Assembly (NCBI GenBank): GCA_965267175.1
Contig: OZ253938.1
Coordinates: 2,108,001-2,172,000, forward strand
Reading direction: 5' to 3'
DNA from: JAJCYX01 sp965267175
Lineage (GTDB): Bacteria > Chloroflexota > Dehalococcoidia > Lucifugimonadales > Lucifugimonadaceae
Length of the DNA: 64,000 bases
Shown: in pieces, positions 46,285 to 55,124 of the stretch
Layout: each line of letters starts with the position of its first letter
How positions within the stretch are numbered: the stretch's first letter is position 1
Made by a program: the position numbers and the translations under genes
Notes under the pieces: generated by a model
What the model saw: the letters and a program-made list of their open reading frames with translations, nothing else
What the model was told of the DNA's origin: nothing
Databases searched by the model: none

Positions 46285-47238
46285 CTAAAACTCGGCGACT
46301 CTTGGCGCTAGTTCGCTGGCGTAGTAGGCGGGGACCTCGTCTGAGTCGAAGTTAAAGAGCTGCAACTGCGTCTCTTCGAGACCAAGCTCTGCGAACTGGC
46401 CGAACCTATCGACCGCTTCATCGGTCAGCCCGACTACCCAGTTGCTCGTCTCAACCTTCTGCTGGCGGTATGCGGCGGGTGAGCCGGTTGTGCCGCTCAT
46501 CCGCATGTGGTGGCGCGTCAGCCGGTCCAGCGACCGCTCATCGCCTGCGATCAGGCCGAACACCATCATCGAACGGTGGATCGTGGCCGGGTCTCGGCCG
46601 ACAGCATCGCAGGCCGCGTTCAACACATCGATCTTGTGCTTGTAGGTCTCCACCTGCATGTTCACCGCGTTCCACTCGTCCGCGTACTTAGCAACAAGTG
46701 GCAGCGTGCGCTTCTCGCCTGAGCCACCGATGGTGATCGGCGTGTCTGCGCCAAATACCGGCTTCGGAAGCGTGTCGACATCGGTGACCGAGTAGTGCTT
46801 GCCAGAGTACGAGGCAGGCCCCGGACCCCACATCGTCTTGATCAGGTTGATCGCTTCCTCAAGCCTCTCGAAACGCTCTCGCGTCGGCGGAAACGGAATC
46901 CCGTAAGCCTCATGCTCGGGACCGTGCCAACCTGCCCCAAGGCCAAGCTGGTAACGGCCGTTGCTCAACTGATTGATCTGCGCCGCCATCCGTCCGACAT
47001 CAACCGGCGATCTGAACGTAATCGGACTAACAAGTTGTCCGAACCGGATGTGGCTGGTCTCGCGGGCAGCGACCGCAAACGAGAGGAACGCGTCGATGGA
47101 GCTCTGGTGTGAGCCGATGAAGTAGTGATCAGAGCGGAAGACGGAGTCGAGTCCGAGATCCTCGGCCGTGTGCAGGATGTGGATCCAGCGCTCCCATGTC
47201 AGTCCCGCCTGTCCTTCAACCATCAAGCCAACGCGCAT
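46285..47238 (-). CDS. LLM-class (F420/FMN) oxidoreductase
   Basis: 317 residues from the ATG at 47238. Luciferase-like barrel with FRSDHYFIGS, LVSPITFRSPVDVGRMAAQINQLSNGR, GLGAGWHGPEHEAYGIPFPP and VFGADTPITIGGSGEKRTL, all typical of F420-dependent reductases and monooxygenases of actinobacteria and Chloroflexota. The choice between F420 and FMN is not certain. Ends 11 bp from the convergent epimerase gene. Role: oxidation or reduction of an organic substrate. Confidence 0.88.
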   Translation of the reverse strand: MRVGLMVEGQAGLTWERWIHILHTAEDLGLDSVFRSDHYFIGSHQSSIDAFLSFAVAARETSHIRFGQLVSPITFRSPVDVGRMAAQINQLSNGRYQLGLGAGWHGPEHEAYGIPFPPTRERFERLEEAINLIKTMWGPGPASYSGKHYSVTDVDTLPKPVFGADTPITIGGSGEKRTLPLVAKYADEWNAVNMQVETYKHKIDVLNAACDAVGRDPATIHRSMMVFGLIAGDERSLDRLTRHHMRMSGTTGSPAAYRQQKVETSNWVVGLTDEAVDRFGQFAELGLEETQLQLFNFDSDEVPAYYASELAPRVAEF

Positions 47239-47332
47239 GTTCTTCTCGATTCTGTTCGCGTTCGTAGCATCGGCGAAGCGTACAGGAACCGGCGTGAAGA
47301 GACGATCTAGTGACCACGACGGCAATCCTGAA

Positions 47333-48565
47333 TCAGGCCTCGGCCGCCTCGTCGATCGAGTGCACTCTCCACACTCCGAAATAGACGAACCAAAGAGACG
47401 ACAGTATCGCTCCTGCCGTGACGATGAACAGCGTCTCTCTGAGGCCGATCAGCTCTCCAAGCGCACCGCCGAGCAGGCCGCCGATGGGGACAGATGCGCG
47501 GGAGAGCACAACCTGGACCGCGGTCACGCGGCCGTGAAGCCGGCGCGGCGTGATCGCCTGCCTGATGCTCACCTGCCCGATGTTGTAGGCCACGAAAGCT
47601 GCTTCTGTGATAAGACCCCCGACAATGATGATGGCGGCGACGATAACTGTCGGGCCATCTGCCAGAGGCAGGGCCAAGTCACCGACTCCGATCAGCGCCG
47701 CCCCGATGATGGTCATGCGGCCAATCCCGACCCTCGATGAATATCTCGATGACAGCCACGCGCCGGCAAACAACCCGATGCTGGCCAGGCCGAAGATCAG
47801 GCCGATCGTCCCGGCGTTCAGGTCGAGCACTCTGACCATGTAAAGGATGTAGATGGCCTCGAACGCGGTGCCGAACATGATCAGACTGAACTGACCTGCG
47901 CCCATTCCCACCAGCAGCCTGTTCTGCCGGAAGAACCTCAGTCCCTCTCTGATCCCTCCGCTTCCCGGCTGTTCGTCCTGCGCGACCTCATCCACCTTGA
48001 TTCGCCCGAACACCAGTCCGGAAAGCGTGTACAGGCCCGTCCCGAAGAAGAGAGCGAAGGGGGCCGTCAAAACCTGCACGACTACTCCACCGATCGCCGG
48101 CCCGACCGAACCAGCGGCCGAGGTTGCGAACTCAAGCTTGCTATTCGCCTCGACCAGTTCCTCCTTCTTCACAACTGAGAGCAGGAAGGAGCGGTAGGCG
48201 ATCTGGAACAGAATGCTCATCGCACCGATGCCGAACGCGACAATGTAGACGATCTCGATCGTCAGGAGGTCGAGCAGATGGGCAACCGGGATGACAGCCA
48301 GAAGTAGCGCTCTGCCGATGTCGGCGGCGACGATGATCGGCAGCCGTTTCCTGCGGTCGGCCCATGCTCCCATTGATAGGCCGAAAACGGCGGGCAGGCC
48401 GAACATAGCGGTGACGATGCCCATCTGGAACGGCGTGGCTTCGAGCACCGAGACCGCCGTGAGCGGCAAAGCCAGGAACATGAACTGGCTGGCGAACAAC
48501 GAGGACGCTTGTCCACCCCACAGCTTCCTGAACTCGCTATGGAGCCACAGGCCGGTCAGTCGCAT
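47333..48565 (-). CDS. MFS transporter (exporter-like, MFS_3)
   Basis: 410 residues, twelve hydrophobic segments. N-terminal FRKLWGGQASSLFASQFMFLALPL, motif A-like GAWADRRKRLPI, later LFFGTGLYTLSGLVFG and RLHGRVTAVQVVLSRAS. The group includes EntS-type siderophore and drug exporters, so efflux is likely, but the substrate is unknown. A CIRCE-like palindrome sits about 95 bp upstream of the start. Confidence 0.88.
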   Translation of the reverse strand: MRLTGLWLHSEFRKLWGGQASSLFASQFMFLALPLTAVSVLEATPFQMGIVTAMFGLPAVFGLSMGAWADRRKRLPIIVAADIGRALLLAVIPVAHLLDLLTIEIVYIVAFGIGAMSILFQIAYRSFLLSVVKKEELVEANSKLEFATSAAGSVGPAIGGVVVQVLTAPFALFFGTGLYTLSGLVFGRIKVDEVAQDEQPGSGGIREGLRFFRQNRLLVGMGAGQFSLIMFGTAFEAIYILYMVRVLDLNAGTIGLIFGLASIGLFAGAWLSSRYSSRVGIGRMTIIGAALIGVGDLALPLADGPTVIVAAIIIVGGLITEAAFVAYNIGQVSIRQAITPRRLHGRVTAVQVVLSRASVPIGGLLGGALGELIGLRETLFIVTAGAILSSLWFVYFGVWRVHSIDEAAEA

Positions 48566-48659
48566 GGCACGTGTGCTTTCTGGAGCGAAGCCCTGGGATG
48601 CCCGGATGAAGCGGTACGCACCGATACCGGGGTCTGTCAGGAGCTTCGATGTTGAGAAA

Positions 48660-48686
48660 TTAGCAGTCGGTGTGCCCGACTGCTAA
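48660..48686. promoter_or_regulatory. CIRCE-like dyad upstream of the MFS gene
   Basis: TTAGCAGTC, 9-nt spacer GGTGTGCCC, GACTGCTAA: a 9-9-9 inverted repeat. CIRCE, the HrcA operator, is TTAGCACTC-N9-GAGTGCTAA; here one base differs in each arm, symmetrically. The inner spacer extends the stem to 11 bp with a 5-nt loop. It could also be the operator of another repressor. Confidence 0.55.
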
Positions 48687-48828
48687 TCGATGTCGGATTC
48701 TAGGAACCGCCAGGAAACGTTGTCAAGGTGATCCGGACGGATCGCCCGGAGTAGCGTTCAGGTGAACTGATGGGGGAGGTGGTTGTCAACTAGAAGTATT
48801 TGAAACCCGTCGATGGGCGAATGGTTAT

Positions 48829-49032
48829 CACTCCCATATTGGGAGTGGATCTGCAGGAGGGTTATTAGTCTCCCACCAACAAGTGGTCGCTAAGGCAGAC
48901 AACTGGACCGGCCGAGGGTAGAGCGAACGGAGATTGAGGGAGTCCACCGACCCTCCCTCTGACTCCCTCCCAGCTTGAGAGGGAGAACAAAACAGGAACC
49001 CCCACCCTGACCTTCTCCCGGGCCGGGAGAGT
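48829..49032. repeat. Hairpins and repeat units in the 484-bp gap before the RimB gene
   Basis: Perfect CACTCCCA-tat-TGGGAGTG (48829-48847), an ACCCTCCCTC/GAGAGGGAG unit (about 48948-48986), and the repeat CCCTGACCTTCTCCCGGGCCGGGAGAG near 49005-49032, just after the RimB stop. There is no gene in 48566-49049. Confidence 0.55.
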
Positions 49033-49049
49033 GGATTAGCAGCGCCCCT

Positions 49050-49460
49050 TCACAGGCCGGGTGCCTCCTGCGCTTTCACTATGTGTGAGCGGCCTGAATC
49101 GACGAGAACGCGGCCTCGAAGGGCTGTCCTGCCGAGAAGCAGGCGGTAGCTCATGGCGTCACGCCGGGTCAGAGTGACTTCAATATCCCACTTGCGTCCG
49201 CCCATAGACAGTGGCGTGAGTATCACCGGCCTTAACTCTTCGGCGCCATCGGAACTGCGCACCTTGCGCATCTCCAGCAGTGGTACTTCCACGGTCGTGG
49301 AATCGCGGCGGCTCTTCTGACGTGGGTGTACCTCAAACCTGACCCACTTCTCGCCGTCATGATCGAAAACTCGTGTGCGGAATGCATGCAACGCCGAGGT
49401 GCGAGCTCCTGTGTCGAGCTTCGCCCTGAACGACGTCGGAGACAGTTCAGGTAGTTGCAC
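49050..49460 (-). CDS. RimB-like retropepsin-fold protein (ATP-dependent zinc protease family)
   Basis: 136 residues from GTG 49460. Core motif KLDTGARTSALHAF (Asp-Thr-Gly of aspartyl-protease fold), then a strand-rich body with RRDAMSYRLLLGRTAL at the end. The family (PF05618) accompanies RimK and trims or processes polyglutamate tails. Sequence in frame upstream encodes GWREW, a family motif that should be part of the protein, but no usual start codon precedes it before the end of rimK. The true start is therefore uncertain or non-canonical. Confidence 0.8.
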   Translation of the reverse strand: MQLPELSPTSFRAKLDTGARTSALHAFRTRVFDHDGEKWVRFEVHPRQKSRRDSTTVEVPLLEMRKVRSSDGAEELRPVILTPLSMGGRKWDIEVTLTRRDAMSYRLLLGRTALRGRVLVDSGRSHIVKAQEAPGL

Positions 49461-49528
49461 CCATTCACGCCAGCCTGCGACGACCGGGCCGCGCGCCTTC
49501 TTCGCTCTTGTTCTAACAGCTAGCCTGG

Positions 49529-50431
49529 CTACCCTCTCACCCTCCCTCTTTCCGCACCTTTTGCGGCGTTCTTCTCCAGGAACTCCACGATCATGCCGGC
49601 GATGTCGAGGCCGGTTGCGCCTTCAACACCTTCGAGTCCAGGTGATGAGTTCACTTCGAGTATGAGCGGTCCTCGTTCGGACCGGAGCATGTCCACACCT
49701 GCGACGTTCAGCCCCAACGCCTTTACCGCCGTGCGGGCGGCTTTCCGTTCGGCCGCTGACAGCTTGACCGGGAACGCTGAACCGCCCTGGTGCAGGTTGG
49801 ACCTGAACTCACCCGGCGCCGCCCGGCGTTCCATTGCTGCGACGACACGGCTGCCGATTACCAGACAACGTATATCGGAGCCCCTCGCCTCTCTGATGAA
49901 CTCTTGAACGAGGATGTTGGGCGTGAGCTGCCTAAAGGCTGCGAGCACGGAACGGGCGGCAGACTTCGACTCCGCGAGCACAACGCCGACACCCTGTGTG
50001 CCTTCAAGCAGCTTGATCACTAACGGTGCACCCCCGACGATGTCGATGAGGCCGTCGATGTCGCGTGTTGAGTGGGCGAAACCTGTGACAGGGGTGTCGA
50101 CGGTGCTGCGGGAGAGGATCTGGTGCGACCTGAGCTTATCTCGTGTGCGGGTGATGGCCTGCGACTCGTTAGCAGAGAAGACGCCCATCATCTCAAACTG
50201 GCGGACAACTGCGGTTCCGTAGAAGGTGCGCTGGGCTGCGATGCGGGGGATGATGGCGTCAAAGCGCAGGTCTTCTCCACCGAGTAGCACAGCGGGTCTG
50301 CGAGCTGTGATGTTCATATAACAGCGCAGGTAGTCGACGACGCGCACATCGTGGCCACGCTGTTCTGCGGCCTCAACCAATCGCTTGGTCGAGTGGAGGT
50401 TAGGACCTCTCGACAGCACGCCAATCTTCAT
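49529..50431 (-). CDS. rimK: RimK-type ATP-grasp glutamate ligase
   Basis: 300 residues. N-terminal MKIGVLSRGPNLHSTKRLVEAAEQ, RIAAQRTFYGTAVVRQFE, SRSTVDTP, then KLLEGTQGVGVVLAES (ATP loop), FIREARGSDIRCLVIG, and the metal ligands in ILEVNSSPGLEGVE. RimK adds glutamates to the C terminus of ribosomal protein S6. Sister enzymes use coenzyme F420 or other acceptors. With RimB just downstream it forms the usual RimK/RimB pair. Confidence 0.92.
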   Translation of the reverse strand: MKIGVLSRGPNLHSTKRLVEAAEQRGHDVRVVDYLRCYMNITARRPAVLLGGEDLRFDAIIPRIAAQRTFYGTAVVRQFEMMGVFSANESQAITRTRDKLRSHQILSRSTVDTPVTGFAHSTRDIDGLIDIVGGAPLVIKLLEGTQGVGVVLAESKSAARSVLAAFRQLTPNILVQEFIREARGSDIRCLVIGSRVVAAMERRAAPGEFRSNLHQGGSAFPVKLSAAERKAARTAVKALGLNVAGVDMLRSERGPLILEVNSSPGLEGVEGATGLDIAGMIVEFLEKNAAKGAERGRVRG

Positions 50432-50484
50432 ATGGATTCCCTTGCTTTCGACGATCAGACTATAGGGCCGTCTGATTACGGCAG

Positions 50485-50502
50485 TTAGAGATTAGTCTCT
50501 AA
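50485..50502. promoter_or_regulatory. Short palindrome between DUF1501 and rimK genes
   Basis: TTAGAGA-ttag-TCTCTAA, 7-bp stem, 50 bp upstream of the rimK start and 31 bp after the DUF1501 stop. It may be an operator of rimK or part of a terminator. There is no T-run. Confidence 0.4.
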
Positions 50503-50532
50503 ACGCGTTCTACGGCTGACCAGTGACTGGAT

Positions 50533-51672
50533 CTAGTTCGTGCTGCTTACGAACGGGCGGTTCTTTTCGTAAGTGCCCTGGACGATGGGCTTTGCTTCTA
50601 CCGACAGCCAGTCTTCGAGGATGTCTGTGTAGAGGCCTCGGAAGTCGTTGTTGAAGCGGAGGTCGCCTTCGACGAGGGCCGAGGTCTCGATCTCCGGGTA
50701 CTCGTTGTAGTGGCCGCCCTTGACCTGGTCGCCGATCAGGAACGAGACGCCGCCTGAGCCGTGGTCGGTGCCGGTGCCGTTGTCCTTCACCCGACGACCG
50801 AATTCGGAGAACATCAGCACCATCACCTCGTCGCTGCGACCAGCCTCTTCCAGGTCCTGGTAGAAAGCGGCGAGTGAATCGGAGATGTGGTGCCACAGGC
50901 GTTCCTGCGTCTTCACCTCGTCGGCGTGAGTGTCGAAACTACCGTACTGCGTATAGAAGACGCGGGTGCCGAGATCGGCCATGTGGACCTGCGCAACGCC
51001 CTTCAAGCTGCTGGCGAACGGGTTATCAGGGTATTCGACATTCGACCTGTACTTGCCGGGCGCGGTCGAAAGGATCTCGGCGCCTCGCAAGGCGTCCTGC
51101 CCTGTCTTGCCCAGGTAGTCCATGACGGCGCCGCTGCCGATGGCTGGTGAGTAGATGCGGTTGAAGGTTGAGAGCGCCTGTTCCCGCTGCTGCTGGCCTT
51201 CGATGCCGGTGAGAAGGCCGTAGTTGTTGAGGTCGCCGACCGATGCGACGGGGACTCCGGGCGCGGCAAGCGCACGTGGCAGGCCGTTGGAGAAGTTGAC
51301 GGCTGTGACGACATTTTCGCCACTGGGGTCGAGCTCTTTGACGGCCTGACCAAGCCAGCCCTTGTCACCGACCTTTGTCGGCTCGGCTGTGTGCCAGATG
51401 TCCATCGAGCGGAAGTGGGAACGGTTCGGCTCGGGATAGCCGATGCCGTGCATGATGGCGACCTTGCCACGGTCGTACAGGTCCTTGACGGGGCCCATTC
51501 CGGGGTTGAGGCCAAGGCCGTTGTCGAGCGGGATCACTCTGTCGTCTGTGATCTTGAGGTTGGGGCGGGCGTCTTTGTAGTGGCCGTTCTCGTAGGGGAC
51601 GACGCAGTTCAGGTAGTCGTTTCCGCCCGAGAGCTGGATGACGACGAGGACCTTTTCTCGCTCTTTAGCCAA
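50533..51672 (-). CDS. DUF1501 protein
   Basis: 379 residues, starting at TTG 51672 with an AGGAG ribosome site inside the end of the NHL gene. Family motifs: VVIQLSGGNDYLN at the N terminus, GIGYPEPNRSHFRSMDIWHT, and near the C terminus MVLMFSEFGRRVKDNGTGTDHGSGG. DUF1501 resembles alkaline-phosphatase-type sulfatases, and DUF1501 is regularly paired with DUF1800. No Tat or Sec signal is seen, so it may be cytosolic here. The reaction is unknown. Confidence 0.9.
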   Translation of the reverse strand: MAKEREKVLVVIQLSGGNDYLNCVVPYENGHYKDARPNLKITDDRVIPLDNGLGLNPGMGPVKDLYDRGKVAIMHGIGYPEPNRSHFRSMDIWHTAEPTKVGDKGWLGQAVKELDPSGENVVTAVNFSNGLPRALAAPGVPVASVGDLNNYGLLTGIEGQQQREQALSTFNRIYSPAIGSGAVMDYLGKTGQDALRGAEILSTAPGKYRSNVEYPDNPFASSLKGVAQVHMADLGTRVFYTQYGSFDTHADEVKTQERLWHHISDSLAAFYQDLEEAGRSDEVMVLMFSEFGRRVKDNGTGTDHGSGGVSFLIGDQVKGGHYNEYPEIETSALVEGDLRFNNDFRGLYTDILEDWLSVEAKPIVQGTYEKNRPFVSSTN

Positions 51673-51675
51673 GAG

Positions 51676-52695
51676 TCAGCTCCTTGTTTCGTATACCTGG
51701 AAGCGGTGGCGGTTGGTCTCCAGCACGTACAGCCTGCCTTCTTCGTCCACTTCGATCGCGACCGGGTCCCAGAAGTAGGACTCTATCCGGGCAGACTCTT
51801 CGTGTGGGTCGTCTGTGTCGACCTCGATCACCGGTTGAAAAGATTCTCGTGCCCGCTGCTCATCTGCATTGGCTGCAAGGTACTCGGTGGCCCACGGCGA
51901 AAGCGTCGCCTGGCCTCGCAGGCTGGTCTGGTAGCGCCAGTCCGAGTCGAACACCTGAACGCGCTGGTTCATCCAGTCTGCAACATAGATGAAGCCGTCT
52001 GGTCCGACGGCGACATCGGATGGCCGGTTGAACTGGCCTTCGCCGTTTCCAGGCTTTCCGAACATGCAGACAAACTCGCCGTCAGGGGCGAAGCACTGGA
52101 TTCGGTCGTTCCGCCAGTCGGCAACGTAGATTCGGCCGTCGGGGCCGGTGCAGATGCCCCACGGGTACTGGAACTGCCCCCGCCGCTGGCCCTGCGAACC
52201 GAACTGTGAGAGGTATCGGCCGTCACGAGTGAACTTCTGGATGCGGTGGTTCAGGTGATCGACGACGAGCAGGTTGCCTTCACGGTCGAAAACAAGTCCG
52301 CTGGGGCCATTGAGCTGGCCAGGGCCGGAGCCGTGCTCGCCCCATGTGCGGACGAGGTTGTTCTGCGCATCGAACTCGGTGATGCGGTGCAGTTTGTCAT
52401 CAGCGGCAAACAGGTGGTTGCGACTGTCTATCGCGAGGGCGGTCGGCTTGATGAACTGGCCTCCGCCAGCGCCGTGGCCGCCGAACTCGCCGTGGAAGTT
52501 GTGTTCGAGGTCGCATTCGCCGATGCGCAGGCCGGGCGTGGCCGTGTGCGAACTGCGGCTCATGACGAAGATGTGTCCGTCTGAGCGTACGGAGATGTCA
52601 GTCGGCAGGTGAAAGCCGCGGCCGCCGAAGTCTGCCGTGAAGCCGACCGTGGTCAGGTACTTGATGTCTATGCGGGGGCCGGCTTTCGTGGTCAT
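51676..52695 (-). CDS. NHL-repeat beta-propeller protein
   Basis: 339 residues made of NHL blades: repeated FxxPxG/LVxDREGNLLVVDHLNHRIQKF, FQYPWGICTGPDGRIYVADW and FNRPSDVAVGPDGFIYVADW. Six blades can be counted, so a closed propeller is likely. No signal peptide. It sits between DUF1800 and DUF1501 with 6 bp and 3 bp gaps, implying a shared complex. The propeller could be a scaffold or ligand-binding part. Confidence 0.9.
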   Translation of the reverse strand: MTTKAGPRIDIKYLTTVGFTADFGGRGFHLPTDISVRSDGHIFVMSRSSHTATPGLRIGECDLEHNFHGEFGGHGAGGGQFIKPTALAIDSRNHLFAADDKLHRITEFDAQNNLVRTWGEHGSGPGQLNGPSGLVFDREGNLLVVDHLNHRIQKFTRDGRYLSQFGSQGQRRGQFQYPWGICTGPDGRIYVADWRNDRIQCFAPDGEFVCMFGKPGNGEGQFNRPSDVAVGPDGFIYVADWMNQRVQVFDSDWRYQTSLRGQATLSPWATEYLAANADEQRARESFQPVIEVDTDDPHEESARIESYFWDPVAIEVDEEGRLYVLETNRHRFQVYETRS

Positions 52696-52701
52696 GTCTC
52701 T

Positions 52702-54156
52702 CTACGCCAGTTGGAACTCTCTTGTTGCGACGGCGAGTTGCAGCACCGAGACGATGGTCTGCCCGGCAATCCTGTTCTGCTCAGCGCCGCTCTTGTCCGC
52801 AATGCCTTCGAGCTGCGAGGAGGCGAATTCGGTTATCTCCTGCGTTGTGCCTGCGTTCAGCTCAAGGTAGCCGAGGCGATCAAGGCAACGATCTACCAGA
52901 GCAGCTGCGTCGCCAGAGACCCCTGTTGGAGCTAGTTCGTCGACAATCTTGCGGACACCGGGCCTGCTCACATCTCCGAGCACCTTCGATGCGTAGTTGA
53001 CTCGCTGCATCATCGAGCCTGTGCTGACCCAGTCCTCGCCACCCTGCCAGCCTTCGACTGACGGCGGAGCGAGTAGTCCCTGGCCCATGAAGCCACAGGA
53101 GGCATTGGCGTCATATACGTCATCGGTCGGCCAGTCGTAGCCGCCTGAGAGCCGTAGCGAGCCGACTACGACCTCTACAGGGCTCTTGATGCGGGCATTG
53201 CGGTTGGCCTCAGCCTTGAAGAAGTCCGAGTTGAACGTAGCCCGCAGCATCTCACCGATGTTGTAGCCGGACTTGAAGTAGGCATCGGCCATGATCTCGA
53301 TCGCTTCGGGATCACGCGGCGGGATGTGCGGCCACTGTGGTACCGGGAGCTCGTCCGCGACAAAGTGGTGGTACAGGTGGCGGGCGATGAAGCGGGCCGT
53401 CGCAGGCTGCTTGCAGATGATGTCGACGATGTCCTCGCCGTTGAGATCACCCTTCTCGCCAAGGAACTCCTTCTCATCGTGGTCATGGTCGGAGTCGTCG
53501 TACCTGAACTGCCAGCCGATGTAGCCGTATGGCCGAGCGGTGTTGTTGCGCATCTTCTGAGCGTTGTACGGCTCATTGGCGATGGTCCAGCCTGTGAAGG
53601 CCCGAGAGCACTCGTAGATATCTTTCTCTGTGTAGTTACCGACGCCCATGGAGAACAACTCGAGGATCTCTCGACCGTAGTTCTCGTTGATCGCTCCCTT
53701 GTGGTTGTCCTGGTTGTCCAGCCACATGAGCATCGCCGGGTCTTTAGAGAGGCCGAGGAGCAGGTCACGGTAGTTGCCAAGGCCTAGCTTCCTGAACATC
53801 TCGAGCTGAGTCATGATGACCTTGCCCTGGATGAGCTTGGTCTGGCCCGTTGCGAATACCCGGTGCCAAAAGAGGGTGATCTTTTCGAGCAGCGGAGCGT
53901 TGGTGGTAACCATCCGGTAGATCCAGTTGGCGCCTGTAGCCGGCTGGATGCGTAGGTCTGACTGATCCACGTGGTAGCGGCGGATGATGTCTTGCGGCAT
54001 CGACTCGACGCCTGGCGGACCGAGCAGGTGCTCGACGGTGGCTTCGTAGCCCATCCCGGAGAAGTGGTCTATCTCCGCTTTGGTGCCACCGAATCCGGCT
54101 CGTCTAAGGAGGTGAGAGATGAGCTGCGTCTGCGTGGTAGATGGAGTGGAAACCAT
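52702..54156 (-). CDS. DUF1800 protein
   Basis: 484 residues from ATG 54156 (GGAG ribosome site; GTG at 54174 is an alternative). Family motifs: LISHLLRRAGFGG, ITLFWHRVFATGQ, the NYGREILELFSMGVGNYTEKDIYECSRAFTGW segment and ARFIARHLYHHFV, with PPSVEGWQGGEDWVST near residue 395. The function is unknown. It is almost always next to DUF1501. It heads the three-gene operon. Confidence 0.92.
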   Translation of the reverse strand: MVSTPSTTQTQLISHLLRRAGFGGTKAEIDHFSGMGYEATVEHLLGPPGVESMPQDIIRRYHVDQSDLRIQPATGANWIYRMVTTNAPLLEKITLFWHRVFATGQTKLIQGKVIMTQLEMFRKLGLGNYRDLLLGLSKDPAMLMWLDNQDNHKGAINENYGREILELFSMGVGNYTEKDIYECSRAFTGWTIANEPYNAQKMRNNTARPYGYIGWQFRYDDSDHDHDEKEFLGEKGDLNGEDIVDIICKQPATARFIARHLYHHFVADELPVPQWPHIPPRDPEAIEIMADAYFKSGYNIGEMLRATFNSDFFKAEANRNARIKSPVEVVVGSLRLSGGYDWPTDDVYDANASCGFMGQGLLAPPSVEGWQGGEDWVSTGSMMQRVNYASKVLGDVSRPGVRKIVDELAPTGVSGDAAALVDRCLDRLGYLELNAGTTQEITEFASSQLEGIADKSGAEQNRIAGQTIVSVLQLAVATREFQLA

Positions 54157-54371
54157 TCTCCGGCTCCGTGTCACCCGCCCACCGGTCCTGCTGCGTGATC
54201 GCCGCGCAGGAGCCGAGGGCGAGGACGTGTGTGCACTGATTCAGGGTGGCCAGATTATAAGGGAGTCGGTTGGAGAATGACGGAAGGCGCGTGAGAAAGC
54301 GGTGCCCACGTACGGTGTACTGAGCACTGACGGAGAATTTTGACCTCGACGGCCCGTCTTGCCTTGACCGA

Positions 54372-54572
54372 CTACTTGGAGGGCGGTTCTTCACCCTCAA
54401 CCCAAACGTTGTCGTTCGAGAAAGTGTGCGAATTCGAGCAATGTGGACAAGGATCAAAAGTGTTGTTGATCAGAGTCGGTACATTGTCCGGACTGGAGAC
54501 ACTAAACGGTAGTTTGATTGGCCTACTAGTCGTCGGACACATCATCATCAGGTTTGGCATTGCATCCCCCAT
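54372..54572 (-). CDS. Small zinc-ribbon-like protein
   Basis: 66 residues. MCPTTSRPIKLPFSV near the N terminus and FDPCPHCSNSHTFSNDNVWVE near the end form the Cys pattern C-P...C-P-x-C with His, like widespread small proteins of the type CPNTxxxVxTG...CPHCGxxHxW. Cysteines could bind zinc or sit in a redox pair. Other frames in this gap are less protein-like. It is isolated and its role is unknown. Confidence 0.6.
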   Translation of the reverse strand: MGDAMPNLMMMCPTTSRPIKLPFSVSSPDNVPTLINNTFDPCPHCSNSHTFSNDNVWVEGEEPPSK

Positions 54573-54722
54573 GCGTATTCCGGATCTACCGCGATACCGA
54601 TTTTCACACAGGCTTCTGACAATCTAGAAATGACGCGGCACGAATCTAAGTTTTCGGCACGCGCGAATCGGTAGACACTTCTTCAAGCCGAACGCGCCGG
54701 ACGAGGCAAACTTCGGCCCGAT

Positions 54723-54962
54723 CTACTGGCTCGCGGAGTCTGCAGTCGCGCCAAGCAGCCACCACGCTGCGCCGGCCAGGACCACCAGCAGAAACGCCAG
54801 GAAGATGAACAGGCCTAGAAGAGTACGTCCTCTGCCCCGGTTGCCGTGAAGCGGGCCACGCTGGCCAGGTCGTCTGGGATCGTAGACGAGCGGGTGCTTG
54901 ACGTCCTTGTGCACCGGCGAGACGCCGGTTGTGTGCCGAGGATCGTAGATGATCGGAGCCAT
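54723..54962 (-). CDS. Small single-pass membrane protein
   Basis: 79 residues from ATG 54962. A basic, Pro/Arg-rich cytosolic head with two similar YDPRHTTG/YDPRRPGQ pieces, then one membrane helix (LGLFIFLAFLLVVLAGAAWWLL) close to the C terminus. It looks like a tail-anchored membrane protein. Unknown function. Confidence 0.65.
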   Translation of the reverse strand: MAPIIYDPRHTTGVSPVHKDVKHPLVYDPRRPGQRGPLHGNRGRGRTLLGLFIFLAFLLVVLAGAAWWLLGATADSASQ

Positions 54963-55124
54963 TGCCTGACCTGCCTTTCGAACTGAGATCATGTTCGTTC
55001 GGGCTGGTGCTATTTTACCTGTCAATTGCGAAGGAACATTGCAGTGGCTCGGAGCGTCTTGAGGTTAAGAGATCAACTCGTAACCACCAGGCTCAGACAG
55101 GTTGAGCTACAGGGACATAGCTCG

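Noticed and set aside
55076..55120. tRNA-like fragment (GGTTGAGCTACAGGG)
   Set aside because: No acceptor or anticodon stem can be built. The resemblance is chance.
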